Source of the DNA: JANPCX01 sp031431125
GTDB taxonomy: Bacteria; Pseudomonadota; Gammaproteobacteria; Burkholderiales; Burkholderiaceae_C
Length of the DNA: 52,166 nucleotides
Assembly (NCBI GenBank): GCA_031431125.1
Contig: JANPCX010000081.1
Span: 1-52,166 of the forward strand
Direction: 5' to 3'
Part shown: in pieces, positions 26,016-34,225 of the stretch
How the letters are laid out: the number at the start of each line of letters is the position of its first letter
Numbering within the stretch: position 1 is the stretch's first letter
Made by a program: the position numbers and the translations under genes
The notes under the pieces: generated by a model
Database searches by the model: none
What the model was told of the DNA's origin: nothing
The model's input: only the letters and a program-made list of their open reading frames with translations

Positions 26016-26900
26016 ATGTCCGTCCCCCACGAGTTCGTCCTCACCCTGTCTTGCCGCGATGCCAAAGGCATCGTCTATGCCGTTTCGGGCTTGCTCTACC
26101 AAGCCGGTTGCAACATCGTGGACTCACAGCAGTTTGGTGATGTGCAAAGCGCCGACAGCACGGGCTTGTTTTTCATGCGGGTGCACTTTGAGGCGCCGAC
26201 CCACCTCACGGCGCCGGGCATGTTGGCGCAGCTCTTCACCCATGTGCGCGAGCAGTTTCAGATGGATGCCCGGTTCTACTCGCTGGCGCAGCGCCCACGT
26301 TTGCTGCTGATGGTGAGCAAACATGGCCATTGTTTGAACGACCTGCTGTTTCGCCAGCAGTCGGGCCAGCTCGATGTGGACATTGCCGCCATCGTCAGCA
26401 ACCACCCGGACTATGCCGAGTTGGCCAAGAGTTACGGCATTCCTTTTCACCACCTGCCACTTCCAACCGGCGCCACAGCGGCTGCGAAACGCGCGCAAGA
26501 ACAACAGGTCGAGGCCATCGTGGCCGAGCAGCGCATCGACCTCGTGGTGCTGGCGCGTTACATGCAAATCCTAAGCCCCGAGTTTTGTGCCTTTTTGAAA
26601 GGCCGTGCCATCAACATCCACCACAGCTTTTTGCCCAGCTTCAAAGGGGCCAAGCCCTACTACCAAGCCCATGACCGCGGTGTGAAGTTGATTGGTGCCA
26701 CGGCCCACTATGTGACCGCCGATTTGGACGAAGGCCCCATCATTGAACAAGACGTTGAACGCGTGGATCACTCGCTGAGCCCAGAAGACTTCACCGCCGT
26801 GGGCCGTGACGTGGAGAGTGTGGTGCTGGCCCGCGCGGTGCGCTGGCATGTCGAGCACCGCGTGCTCATGAATGGCCACAAAACCGTGGTCTTTAAGTGA
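26016..26900 (+). CDS. purU: Formyltetrahydrofolate deformylase
   Basis: A 294-residue enzyme with an N-terminal ACT domain (about 6-90; LSCRDAKGIVYAVSGLL) and a C-terminal formyl-transferase-like domain. The latter has VLARYMQILSPEF, INIHHSFLPSFKGAKPYYQA and TADLDEGPIIEQDVERV, carrying the catalytic His and Asp. It hydrolyses 10-formyl-THF to formate and THF, balancing one-carbon units. Length and motifs are complete. The next gene begins 6 bp after its stop. Confidence 0.95.
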   Translation: MSVPHEFVLTLSCRDAKGIVYAVSGLLYQAGCNIVDSQQFGDVQSADSTGLFFMRVHFEAPTHLTAPGMLAQLFTHVREQFQMDARFYSLAQRPRLLLMVSKHGHCLNDLLFRQQSGQLDVDIAAIVSNHPDYAELAKSYGIPFHHLPLPTGATAAAKRAQEQQVEAIVAEQRIDLVVLARYMQILSPEFCAFLKGRAINIHHSFLPSFKGAKPYYQAHDRGVKLIGATAHYVTADLDEGPIIEQDVERVDHSLSPEDFTAVGRDVESVVLARAVRWHVEHRVLMNGHKTVVFK

Positions 26901-26906
26901 GCTCCC

Positions 26907-27353
26907 ATGCCCAGTGCCAAACCCCCCATCCCCAACTTGGCCACTGCTGAGGACACGGAAGCCCACTTTTACGAAGCCCTGCAAAGCGGCGACATTGAGC
27001 GGCTGATGGCCTTGTGGTCAGACGAAGACGAGGTCAGTTGCATCCACCCCGGTGGCCCACGCGTGCTGGGACTGACGGGGGTCCGGGCCAGTTTTGAGTC
27101 CATGTTTGAGCAAGGACCGGTGGATGCGCATCCCGAGCAGGTCCAGCGCCTTGTATACCCCGACTGTGCGGTGCACAGCGTGCTCGAGCGTGTCTCGGTG
27201 ACCACGGACCAAGGCCCGGGCTCGGTCTGGCTGTGGGCCACCAACGTGTATTCAAAAACGGCCCAAGGATGGAAATTGGTGTCCCACCACGCAAGTCCCG
27301 GCTTGCTCGGCCCCGCGCCACCGCAACGCGACGCAGGCAATACTTTGCACTGA
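26907..27353 (+). CDS. NTF2-like (SnoaL/DUF4440-type) protein
   Basis: A 148-residue protein with the cone-shaped NTF2-like pattern: FYEALQSGDIERLMALWSDEDEVSCIHPGG, then SVWLWATNVY and WKLVSHHAS. No signal peptide is seen. Many members are unassigned enzymes or binding proteins. It starts 6 bp after purU, so they are probably cotranscribed. Its stop codon lies within the start of a palindromic repeat (TGAACCTAGACC). Confidence 0.82.
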   Translation: MPSAKPPIPNLATAEDTEAHFYEALQSGDIERLMALWSDEDEVSCIHPGGPRVLGLTGVRASFESMFEQGPVDAHPEQVQRLVYPDCAVHSVLERVSVTTDQGPGSVWLWATNVYSKTAQGWKLVSHHASPGLLGPAPPQRDAGNTLH

Positions 27354-27500
27354 ACCTAGACCGGCAGCTGACCGCTTTCTTCCGCTTGCAACACCAGATG
27401 ACTATTGAAGCTCTCCTACCCGACGCACATCACGTGGTGCGTGAAAGCGCTACGCACCCATTGATTGAGCCGTGCTTCGGGGTACTGGATCTAGGTTGAA
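27351..27500. repeat. Intergenic element with inverted CCTAGA-type ends
   Basis: The segment begins TGAACCTAGACC and ends GGATCTAGGTTGAA, which are imperfect inverted copies. Inside are CGCACATCACGTGGTGCG, a near-palindrome, and several shorter inverted pairs. It fills the space between the NTF2-like gene, whose stop it contains, and the TTG start of yheT. The left end GAACCTAGACCG recurs at 33498 and, as GAACCTAGAAACGG, at 52025. Confidence 0.6.
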
Positions 27501-27515
27501 CCCGTTCATTCACCG

Positions 27516-28559
27516 TTGAAGCACTACCGCGCCCCCCGTTGGCTTGCACCGCCTGGTGCATTGGGCGGGCATGTCCAAACCATTTGGCCCGCACTCTTTG
27601 GCAAGCGGTTTGAAGGGGCCGCCCCCCAATACCGCCGAGAGCGCTTGGCCACGCCAGACGGCGACTTCATAGACGTCGATTGGCAGGACGTTAACGCTGC
27701 GGCGGGTCACGCACCAATGAATCAGGTGTTGTTGGTGCTGTTCCATGGACTGGAGGGCAGCTCACGCAGCCACTACGCGCAAGCCTTTGCCCACCGCGCC
27801 AGCAGCATGGGCTGGCGGTATGCAGTGCCCCATTTCCGGGGTTGTTCGGGTGAACTCAACCGTGCGCCCCGGGCCTACCACTCGGGTGACCATGTCGAAA
27901 TTGCGTGGATGCTGCAACAGCTGCGACGTACGCATGCAGGTCCTGTCGTCGCCGTGGGCATCTCACTCGGCGGCAACGCCTTGTTGCGCTGGGCCCAAGA
28001 GGCGGGTGAGGCCGCAGGCAACACCCTTGAAGCGATCGCCGCCGTTTCCGCGCCGCTCGATTTGGCTGCTGGCGCCCAGGCCATTGGTCAGGGCTTCAGC
28101 CACCTCAGCTACAGCCGCATGTTTTTGCGCAGCATGAAACCCCGCGCCTTGGCCAAATGGAATCAACACCCCGGCTTGTTTGACCGCGACAAAATGCGCT
28201 CGGCCCGCACCCTCTACGAGTTCGACAACATCTTCACCGCACCGCTGCATGGGTTTCGTGATGCACCGGATTACTACCGGCAGTCTTCTGCCAAGCCACA
28301 GCTTGCGCGCATTCGCGTGCCGACCTTGGTGCTCAACGCCCGCAACGACCCCTTTCTGCCTGCGGAACATCTGCCGCAAGAAGACGAGGTGGGCGCCCAT
28401 GTCACTTTGTGGCAACCTGCGCATGGTGGCCATGTGGGATTTCCGGCTGGGGCTTGGCCTGGGCATGTGCTGACCCTCCCCGAAAGGGTGATGCGGTGGC
28501 TGCACGATCACGTTAGCGTTACATCTTCACCCTCTTTAGATGAAGGAACCTCCCCATGA
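27516..28559 (+). CDS. YheT-family alpha/beta hydrolase
   Basis: A 347-residue cytoplasmic hydrolase typical of the YheT/ABHD1-3 family. It has GHVQTIWPALFGKR near the start, FHGLEGSSRSHYAQAF, the nucleophile in GISLGGNAL (Ser about 150), NARNDPFLPAE and the His in HGGHVGFP. Carboxylesterase activity on lipids is usual for the family; the substrate is unknown. The only in-frame start after the upstream stop is TTG 27516, 16 nt after the repeat. It overlaps the next gene by 4 nt. Confidence 0.88.
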   Translation: MKHYRAPRWLAPPGALGGHVQTIWPALFGKRFEGAAPQYRRERLATPDGDFIDVDWQDVNAAAGHAPMNQVLLVLFHGLEGSSRSHYAQAFAHRASSMGWRYAVPHFRGCSGELNRAPRAYHSGDHVEIAWMLQQLRRTHAGPVVAVGISLGGNALLRWAQEAGEAAGNTLEAIAAVSAPLDLAAGAQAIGQGFSHLSYSRMFLRSMKPRALAKWNQHPGLFDRDKMRSARTLYEFDNIFTAPLHGFRDAPDYYRQSSAKPQLARIRVPTLVLNARNDPFLPAEHLPQEDEVGAHVTLWQPAHGGHVGFPAGAWPGHVLTLPERVMRWLHDHVSVTSSPSLDEGTSP

Positions 28560-29050
28560 CAGTCATTCGACTCGTAACGCACTGGCGGGTGCTGGCAATC
28601 GCTGCAGCGATGCTGGGCTTTGGCGGCGCGGTGTCTGCGCAAACCATGTACCGCTGCGGAAATCAATACAGCCAGACGCCCTGCGGGAAAGAGGCCGAGA
28701 CCAAACGTTTGCCCGCATCCGCAGCACCCGACCGCGGCGCCGAACGAGATGGCAAAGCTTTGTGCATGGCCGTCGCGCCCACCCGATTGGGTTTGGCAGA
28801 CCCAGAGAGCGCTCGATTTGAGGCTGTCGAAAAAAGTGCGGACACAGTGATTCAACATGCCGGACAACCGATCGCCGCGAAGACCTACCTCATGTTGATC
28901 AATCCCAAAGGTCCTTACGGGGCCTATCTCGGAGCGCGTCTTTACGCCTGTCACTTGAGCCAGGACGAACAGCGCATCCTGAAGATTGAAGCGGCAACGC
29001 CCGACACGCGTGCGCCCACCCCCAAACCTCAAACTGTGAAGATTGGATAG
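28556..29050 (+). CDS. Secreted hypothetical protein, DUF4124-like N-terminus
   Basis: A 164-residue protein with a signal peptide cleaved after VSAQ (about residue 29). A short MYRCGNQYSQTPCG motif follows, resembling the DUF4124 pattern, then an unassigned domain with two more Cys residues. It is probably periplasmic with a disulfide. Its ATG overlaps the yheT stop (ATGA). A conserved-domain gene starts 5 bp after its stop. Confidence 0.72.
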   Translation: MTVIRLVTHWRVLAIAAAMLGFGGAVSAQTMYRCGNQYSQTPCGKEAETKRLPASAAPDRGAERDGKALCMAVAPTRLGLADPESARFEAVEKSADTVIQHAGQPIAAKTYLMLINPKGPYGAYLGARLYACHLSQDEQRILKIEAATPDTRAPTPKPQTVKIG

Positions 29051-29055
29051 CGGGT

Positions 29056-29598
29056 TTGGATCCCATCGTCCTCGCCGCCCTGAAAAAATGGCCCAACGTG
29101 CCCGCCTGCCGCGGTTGGTTGGGGCTGGACGCCAGGGGGGACTGGTACATGCGCGACGACCGCACGCAAGCTGCGGGGCCTTTCCCGCAATCCAAGGGCA
29201 GCCGCATTACACACGACAAGCTGCGTGAGTTCATTCAGCGCAACTACGCACCGGACGAGACCGGTTGCTGGTTCTTTCAGAACGGCCCGCAACAGGTGTT
29301 TGTGGAGCTGGAGGCGGCGCCCTGGGTTTGGCGCATCCATGTGAGTAGCGCGGTGACCACGCTGCAAAGCCATGCCGGACAAGCAGCTGAGTTTATGGCG
29401 GCCTACACCGACGAAGCCGGACGCTTGTTTCTGCACACCGACCTCGGATTTGGTTTGGTGCACAGCATGGACATGCACCTGGCCATCGCCCCGATTGAGT
29501 CCGGGTCATGGTTGGTTCAAGAGATGTTGTTTGCCGACATGCCAGGCCATTTTGGCTATCAGCGCAGTCCTGTTGCACTCCAAACACAAGGCCATTGA
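29056..29598 (+). CDS. Conserved protein of unknown function
   Basis: A 180-residue cytoplasmic protein. I recognise its pattern (KKWPNVPACRGWLGLDARGDWYMR, GCWFFQNGPQQVFVELEAAPWVWR, DEAGRLFLHTDLGFGLVHSMD) from many Burkholderiales genomes, but no function is known to me. The TTG at 29056 is the only start that preserves the family N-terminus and follows the previous stop by 5 bp. It is last in the yheT unit and ends before a convergent terminator. Confidence 0.78.
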   Translation: MDPIVLAALKKWPNVPACRGWLGLDARGDWYMRDDRTQAAGPFPQSKGSRITHDKLREFIQRNYAPDETGCWFFQNGPQQVFVELEAAPWVWRIHVSSAVTTLQSHAGQAAEFMAAYTDEAGRLFLHTDLGFGLVHSMDMHLAIAPIESGSWLVQEMLFADMPGHFGYQRSPVALQTQGH

Positions 29599-29622
29599 AC
29601 CTAAATCCGCCCATTGAAGGCG

Positions 29623-29649
29623 TAAAAAAGCCGACCCAGAGGTCGGCTC
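29623..29649. terminator. Bidirectional rho-independent terminator
   Basis: AGCCGACC/GGTCGGCT form an 8-bp stem with a short loop. On the minus strand it is followed by a run of six T, ending the cytochrome transcript; it may also stop the convergent plus-strand unit. Confidence 0.85.
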
Positions 29650-29676
29650 TGATTGGGGGCATCGAGTGCGCTTGTT

Positions 29677-30243
29677 TTACTTGCTTTCGGTTGCCGCTGC
29701 TTTGGCGGGCAAAGCGGGTTCAGCAAACTTGGCACCGCTTTGATTGGCCATGTAGACCACGGCACGTCCAATTTCCACGTCGCTGTAGTCACCGCCGCCC
29801 TGTGCCCCCATGGCGCCCTTGCCCTTGAGCGCGCTTTGGAGCAGGGCTTCATAACCCTGTGCAATGCGCGGGCCCCATGCAGCCAGATCGGTGAGTTTGG
29901 GCGCACCGGCTGCGCCGGAGGCATGGCATGCCACACACTGGCTGTTGTATACCTGGTCGCCGGTTTTCATGGCCGCGACATCGGTTGGATCCTTGACACT
30001 GACCGTGCCGACCGGTTGAATTCGGCGTGCCGTGGCCTCCGCCGTCAATCCGTCGCTTCCTGCAGCCGGACGCTTGTCGACCGTCACTTGCGTCACCAGC
30101 AAGACGATCACCAAAATCGGCACGATGAAGCTGAACAAGACGGCGATGATCACCTGCTTGGGCGTTTTGATTGGGCCTTCGTGGGGGCCATCATCGTGGG
30201 GGGAGTCGTGTGGGGAACCGCGTTTGGAACGAGAGTCGCTCAT
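29677..30243 (-). CDS. Membrane-anchored c-type cytochrome (c5-like)
   Basis: A 188-residue protein with a His/Asp-rich N-terminal tail (HDSPHDDGPHEG), one membrane helix (about 30-52), and a c5-like domain with haem motif CVACH (103-107). A downstream MGAQGGGDYSDVEI contains a candidate axial Met. The haem domain should face the periplasm. It is a monocistronic gene ended by the hairpin at 29623-29649. The partner is unknown. Confidence 0.88.
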   Translation of the reverse strand: MSDSRSKRGSPHDSPHDDGPHEGPIKTPKQVIIAVLFSFIVPILVIVLLVTQVTVDKRPAAGSDGLTAEATARRIQPVGTVSVKDPTDVAAMKTGDQVYNSQCVACHASGAAGAPKLTDLAAWGPRIAQGYEALLQSALKGKGAMGAQGGGDYSDVEIGRAVVYMANQSGAKFAEPALPAKAAATESK

Positions 30244-30322
30244 GAAATCCTCAACCGGGGGCGTGCGTTAGTGGTGATGGGCTGGCGCTGTAACTGCACC
30301 GGGCGTAACCTACAATTATAGA

Positions 30323-30365
30323 GGCCCCCCAGCCATGCGGCTTCGCGCCTGGCACCCCGAGGGGG
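30323..30365. repeat. GC-rich hairpin repeat upstream of tRNA-Arg
   Basis: GGCCCCCC at one end and CCCCGAGGGGG at the other flank GCCATGCGGCTTCGCGCCTGGC, which can fold into a hairpin. The opening GCCCCCCAG is shared with 46129-46137 after the glutamate dehydrogenase gene, so this looks like a small dispersed repeat. Confidence 0.5.
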
Positions 30366-30432
30366 TTGAGAAAACTTGGGAACGGCCTGGCGCCAACTCA
30401 AGACGGAGGCACAGCTAGAATGGCCCCGCGCT

Positions 30433-30508
30433 GCGCCCGTAGCTCAATGGATAGAGTACTGCCCTCCGAAGGCAGGGGTTGCTGGTTCGATCCCAGCCGG
30501 GCGCACCA
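30433..30508 (+). tRNA. tRNA-Arg, anticodon CCG
   Basis: A complete 76-nt cloverleaf. Acceptor GCGCCCG pairs with CGGGCGC, the anticodon arm is CTGCC-CTCCGAA-GGCAG with anticodon CCG at 30466-30468, the T arm contains GGTTCGATCC, and CCA is encoded at 30506-30508. It reads the codon CGG. Confidence 0.97.
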
Positions 30509-30538
30509 ACGGATTTCCAGCCTGTTCAAACCCGCGGT

Positions 30539-31675
30539 TTAAACAATCGTCAGGTGCTCAGTGCCCGCCGCCAAATCGCTGCTGCGCGCACGCTGGCTGT
30601 GCAGTTTGATTTGCAAACGTAAGTCGTTCACAGAGTCCGCGTTGCGCAGTGCATCCTCGTAAGTGACCATGTGGTTTTCATAGAGATCGAAAAGACTTTG
30701 GTCGAAGGTCTGCATGCCCAGCTCGCGTGAGCGTTTCATGATTTCTTTGATTTCCGAGACTTCGCCTTTGAAGATGAGCTCGGAAATGAGAGGCGTGTTG
30801 AGCATGATTTCCACGGCTGCAATGCGACCTTTGCCCTCTTGGCGCGGCAACAGGCGCTGAGACACCAACGCTTTGATGTTCAAGGACAAGTCCATCAGCA
30901 ACTGGCCGCGACGCTCTTCTGGGAAGAAGTTGATGATGCGATCCAGCGCCTGGTTGGCGCTGTTGGCGTGCAGCGTGGCCATGCACAAGTGACCGGTTTC
31001 GGCGAAAGCCACGGCGTGTTCCATGGTTTCACGGTCGCGGATCTCACCCATCAGAATCACATCAGGCGCTTGGCGCAAGGTGTTTTTCAGGGCCTGTGCC
31101 CAACCGTCGGTATCAATGCCGACTTCGCGCTGGGTGATGATGCAGTTCTTGTGCGGGTGAACAAACTCCACCGGGTCTTCAATGGTAATGATGTGGCCAA
31201 AGCTGGTTTCGTTGCGGTGGTCCACCATGGCGGCCAGTGAGGTGCTTTTGCCGGAGCCGGTGGCACCCACAAAAATCACCAAACCGCGTTTGGCAGAGGC
31301 CACATCCTTCAGGATACGCGGCAAGTTCAAACTGTCTACCGTGGGCAGGACGGCAGGAATGGTCCGCAACACCAAACCCACATTTCCTTGCTGCACAAAC
31401 GCGTTCACCCGAAACCGCCCCACGCCTTGCGGCGAGATGGCGAAATTGCACTCCTTGGTACGCTCAAATTCTGCCGACTGTTTGTCGTTCATCACGGCGC
31501 GCGTCAAGGCCAGGGTGTGCTGACCCGTGAGGGGCTGGGGCGACACCTTGGTTACTTTGCCATCCACCTTGATAGCCGGCGGAAAGTCGGCGGTGAGGAA
31601 AAGGTCGGAGCCGTTGCGCGAAACCATCAAGCGCAGCAAGTCGTTAACGAATTTAGATGCCTGGTCGCGTTCCAT
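30539..31675 (-). CDS. pilU: Type IV pilus retraction ATPase PilU
   Basis: A 378-residue hexameric ATPase of the PilT/PilU class. Walker A GATGSGKST is near residue 137, then TIEDPVEFVH, the Walker B/ILMGEIRD region, and the His box ETGHLCMATLHANSA. It acts with PilT on the cytoplasmic face of the type IV pilus to depolymerise pilin. The C-terminal part is longer than PilT's, which supports the PilU call. It follows pilT by 33 bp. Confidence 0.94.
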   Translation of the reverse strand: MERDQASKFVNDLLRLMVSRNGSDLFLTADFPPAIKVDGKVTKVSPQPLTGQHTLALTRAVMNDKQSAEFERTKECNFAISPQGVGRFRVNAFVQQGNVGLVLRTIPAVLPTVDSLNLPRILKDVASAKRGLVIFVGATGSGKSTSLAAMVDHRNETSFGHIITIEDPVEFVHPHKNCIITQREVGIDTDGWAQALKNTLRQAPDVILMGEIRDRETMEHAVAFAETGHLCMATLHANSANQALDRIINFFPEERRGQLLMDLSLNIKALVSQRLLPRQEGKGRIAAVEIMLNTPLISELIFKGEVSEIKEIMKRSRELGMQTFDQSLFDLYENHMVTYEDALRNADSVNDLRLQIKLHSQRARSSDLAAGTEHLTIV

Positions 31676-31708
31676 GGAAGTCCTTGAAGCGGTGATTGAT
31701 AAACGGCT

Positions 31709-32752
31709 TTAGCCCGGAAAACTCTCAGGGAATTTGGCTTTGCCACGTGCCTCGGCAGGGGAGATCACATTGCGGCGCACGAGCTCGGCCAGGTTTTGAT
31801 CCAGGGTGAACATGCCGACGTTGTTGCCAGTTTGAATGGCGGAGTACATCTGCGCAATTTTGTTCTCGCGAATCAAGTTGCGCACCGCCGCCGAGCCCAA
31901 CATGATTTCATGCGCCGCGACCCGGCCTGAGCCGTCTTTGAGTTTGCAAAGTGTTTGAGAAATGACGCCGATGACGGACTCCGACAACATGGCACGCACC
32001 ATTTCTTTTTCCGCGGCGGGAAACACGTCCACCACCCGGTCCACCGTTTTGGCGGCACTCGATGTGTGCAAAGTGCCGAAGACCAGGTGGCCCGTTTCCG
32101 CGGCCGTGAGGGCCAGGCGAATGGTTTCCAAATCGCGCAACTCACCCACCAAGATGCAGTCGGGGTCTTCGCGCAGGGCAGAGCGCAGCGCGTTGGAGAA
32201 ACTCAAGGTGTGCGGCCCGACTTCGCGCTGGTTGATCAGGCATTTTTTGGACTCGTGCACAAACTCAATGGGGTCTTCCACCGTCAAGATATGGCCGTAC
32301 TCGTTCTCGTTGAGGTGGTTCACCATGGCCGCCAACGTGGTGGATTTGCCTGAGCCCGTGGGGCCCGTCACCAGCACCAAGCCGCGCGGTTTCAGTGACA
32401 GTTCAGCGAACACCTTGGGGCAGTTGAGCTGCTCCAGCGTCAAAATTTTGCTCGGAATGGTCCGGAACACAGCACCGGAACCACGGTTTTGATTGAAGGC
32501 GTTGACGCGGAAACGTGCCAAGCCTTGAATTTCAAATGAAAAGTCGCATTCCAGCGTTTCTTCGTAGGCTTTGCGCTGCGAGTCGTTCATGATGTCGTAC
32601 ACCATGTCGTGCACGGTTTTATGGTCCAGCGCATCGACGTTGATGCGCCTCACGTCGCCGTGGACTCGAATCATGGGGGGCAGGCCCGCCGACAAATGCA
32701 AGTCAGAGGCTTTGTTCTTGACAGAAAACGCCAGCAGTTGGGTGATGTCCAT
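31709..32752 (-). CDS. pilT: Type IV pilus retraction ATPase PilT
   Basis: A 347-residue ATPase, the usual PilT length. It begins MDITQLLAFSVKNKASDLHLS, named here by its family motif ASDLHLSAG, with Walker A GPTGSGKST (about 130), TVEDPIEFVHES, ILVGELRDLETI and ETGHLVFGTLHTSSA. It powers retraction and twitching. ATG 32752 is chosen; the in-frame ATG at 32806 would add a non-family leader and overlap the divergent yggS region. pilU follows. Confidence 0.95.
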   Translation of the reverse strand: MDITQLLAFSVKNKASDLHLSAGLPPMIRVHGDVRRINVDALDHKTVHDMVYDIMNDSQRKAYEETLECDFSFEIQGLARFRVNAFNQNRGSGAVFRTIPSKILTLEQLNCPKVFAELSLKPRGLVLVTGPTGSGKSTTLAAMVNHLNENEYGHILTVEDPIEFVHESKKCLINQREVGPHTLSFSNALRSALREDPDCILVGELRDLETIRLALTAAETGHLVFGTLHTSSAAKTVDRVVDVFPAAEKEMVRAMLSESVIGVISQTLCKLKDGSGRVAAHEIMLGSAAVRNLIRENKIAQMYSAIQTGNNVGMFTLDQNLAELVRRNVISPAEARGKAKFPESFPG

Positions 32753-32820
32753 GGAGGTTGCGGTGAGGTTGTTGGGGCCGCCGATGAAGGCAGCGCGTGC
32801 GCCCATATAGTCAACGCATT

Positions 32821-33504
32821 ATGGCGACGATACAGACCAACATACAACAAGTGCGCACCCGGATGAGGGGGGCCTGTGCAGCGGCACAACGTCCCTTGAG
32901 CACTGTGCGCTTGTTGTGTGTGAGCAAAACCTATGGACCACAGGTGGTACGGGAGGCGTTCAACGCGGGTGAGCGCTGCTTTGGCGAGAACTATGCGCAA
33001 GAGGGTTTGGACAAGATATCTGCCTTGGCGGACCTGCGCGATTCGCTGGAATGGCACTTGATTGGCCCCCTGCAAAGCAACAAGACCCGCGCCGTGGCCG
33101 AGCACTTCGATTGGGTACACAGCATCGATCGACTCAAGCTGGCAGAGCGTTTGTCGGCCCAACGCCCACCCTCGCTGCCCCCGTTGAATGTTTGCTTACA
33201 AGTCAACACCAGCAAGGAAACCAGCAAAAGTGGGGTTGCACCCGCAGACCTGGCCGCACTCGCTCAAGCGGTCAGCGCCTTGCCGCATCTGCGCTTGCGT
33301 GGGTTGATGGCGATTCCGGAGGCCACCGCCCATGTCGACGCACAACGTCAGGCCCATCGCCTGCTTCGTGAGTTGCTGCTTTCCCTCCACATGCCCACCT
33401 TGGACACGCTGTCCATGGGCATGAGCCAGGATTTGGAGGCTGCCATCGCCGAAGGCGCCACCTTGGTGCGGGTGGGCAGCGCCATCTTTGGTGAGCGAAC
33501 CTAG
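32821..33504 (+). CDS. yggS: YggS/PLPBP pyridoxal-phosphate homeostasis protein
   Basis: A 227-residue fold-type III PLP-binding protein with PLP Lys36 in LCVSKTYG, then CFGENYAQEG, WHLIGPLQSNK, VNTSKETSKSG, GLMAIP and SMGMSQDLEAAI. Family members bind PLP and keep vitamin B6 and amino-acid pools balanced without known catalysis. ATG 32821 is 68 bp from the divergent pilT start. The stop TAG is part of a GAACCTAGACCG motif that opens the adjoining repeat. Confidence 0.94.
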   Translation: MATIQTNIQQVRTRMRGACAAAQRPLSTVRLLCVSKTYGPQVVREAFNAGERCFGENYAQEGLDKISALADLRDSLEWHLIGPLQSNKTRAVAEHFDWVHSIDRLKLAERLSAQRPPSLPPLNVCLQVNTSKETSKSGVAPADLAALAQAVSALPHLRLRGLMAIPEATAHVDAQRQAHRLLRELLLSLHMPTLDTLSMGMSQDLEAAIAEGATLVRVGSAIFGERT

Positions 33505-33507
33505 ACC

Positions 33508-33601
33508 GCATGTTTCACCAGGTCGCTTTCCTTGAGTCCCGCAACACCGCATGAATGCTTGCTTCGGCTGCTTCGAGCACCAAATCCAATTTGTACCGAG
33601 C
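33508..33601. repeat. Dispersed 94-bp repeat, copy 2
   Basis: This aligns gap-free with 10641-10734 in the same orientation (GCATGTTTCACCAGG ... TACCGAGC). It begins four bases after the yggS stop and ends about 50 bp before the Lrp-type gene stop. Its left border is the GAACCTAGACCG motif shared with 27351. Confidence 0.85.
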
Positions 33602-33651
33602 TCTACGCACCCATGCGGCAGTGCCTGGCGAAATATGCGGGCTAGCTCGAA

Positions 33652-34131
33652 CTACACCGCCAGGTGTGTGCTGTTTTTCACCTCTTCCATGACCGCATAG
33701 GTGTGGGTCTCGCGCACGCCCGGCAGCGCCCACACCACGGCGCCGATCAGCTCGCGGTAGGCGCGCATATCGGCCACACGGGTTTTGATCAGGTAGTCAA
33801 AACCGCCAGCCACCAAGTGGCATTCCAAAATTTCCGGTCGCACCTGAACAGCCGCCTTAAAAGCATTCATCACATCGGGCGTGGTGCGATCCAATACCAC
33901 TTCGATGAACACCATCATGCCGGCGCCGAGTTTGTCGGGGTTCAACCGGGCTTCGTAGCCCAAGATGTAGCCGTCGCGGGTCAACCGTTTCACGCGCTCC
34001 AGCACGGCGGTAGGCGACAGGTGCACTTCACCAGCCAGCTTGAGGTTGGAAATGCGACCATCTTGTTGCAAAACGCGCAGGATTTTCGCGTCGATTCGGT
34101 CAATGCCTGCCTGAATTTCTTCGTCTGCCAT
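33652..34131 (-). CDS. Lrp/AsnC-family regulator, probable putA regulator
   Basis: A 159-residue regulator with an N-terminal helix-turn-helix (GIDRIDAKILRVLQQDGRIS, then LSPTAVLERVKRL) and a C-terminal RAM ligand-binding domain (about 70-150; HLVAGGFDYLIKTRV). It is divergent from putA with 94 bp between starts. In many proteobacteria a PutR-type Lrp protein activates putA in response to proline. Since PutA here lacks its own DNA-binding domain, this gene is the obvious regulator (inference). Confidence 0.9.
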   Translation of the reverse strand: MADEEIQAGIDRIDAKILRVLQQDGRISNLKLAGEVHLSPTAVLERVKRLTRDGYILGYEARLNPDKLGAGMMVFIEVVLDRTTPDVMNAFKAAVQVRPEILECHLVAGGFDYLIKTRVADMRAYRELIGAVVWALPGVRETHTYAVMEEVKNSTHLAV

Positions 34132-34169
34132 GATGAATTTTCGTTTAAAAAATGGTTATGGATCGGATG

Positions 34170-34199
34170 AATATCCTAGCTATTAGGCAATATCCTAGC
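34170..34199. promoter_or_regulatory. Direct repeat, candidate Lrp-type operator for putA
   Basis: AATATCCTAGC occurs twice, at 34170-34180 and 34189-34199, with starts 19 bp apart, close to two helical turns. The intervening TATTAGG also pairs with the first CCTAG half in inverted fashion. It sits in the 94-bp divergent control region between the regulator and putA. Confidence 0.6.
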
Positions 34200-34225
34200 G
34201 GCAAATTCTATACAGGAATCCCCGG

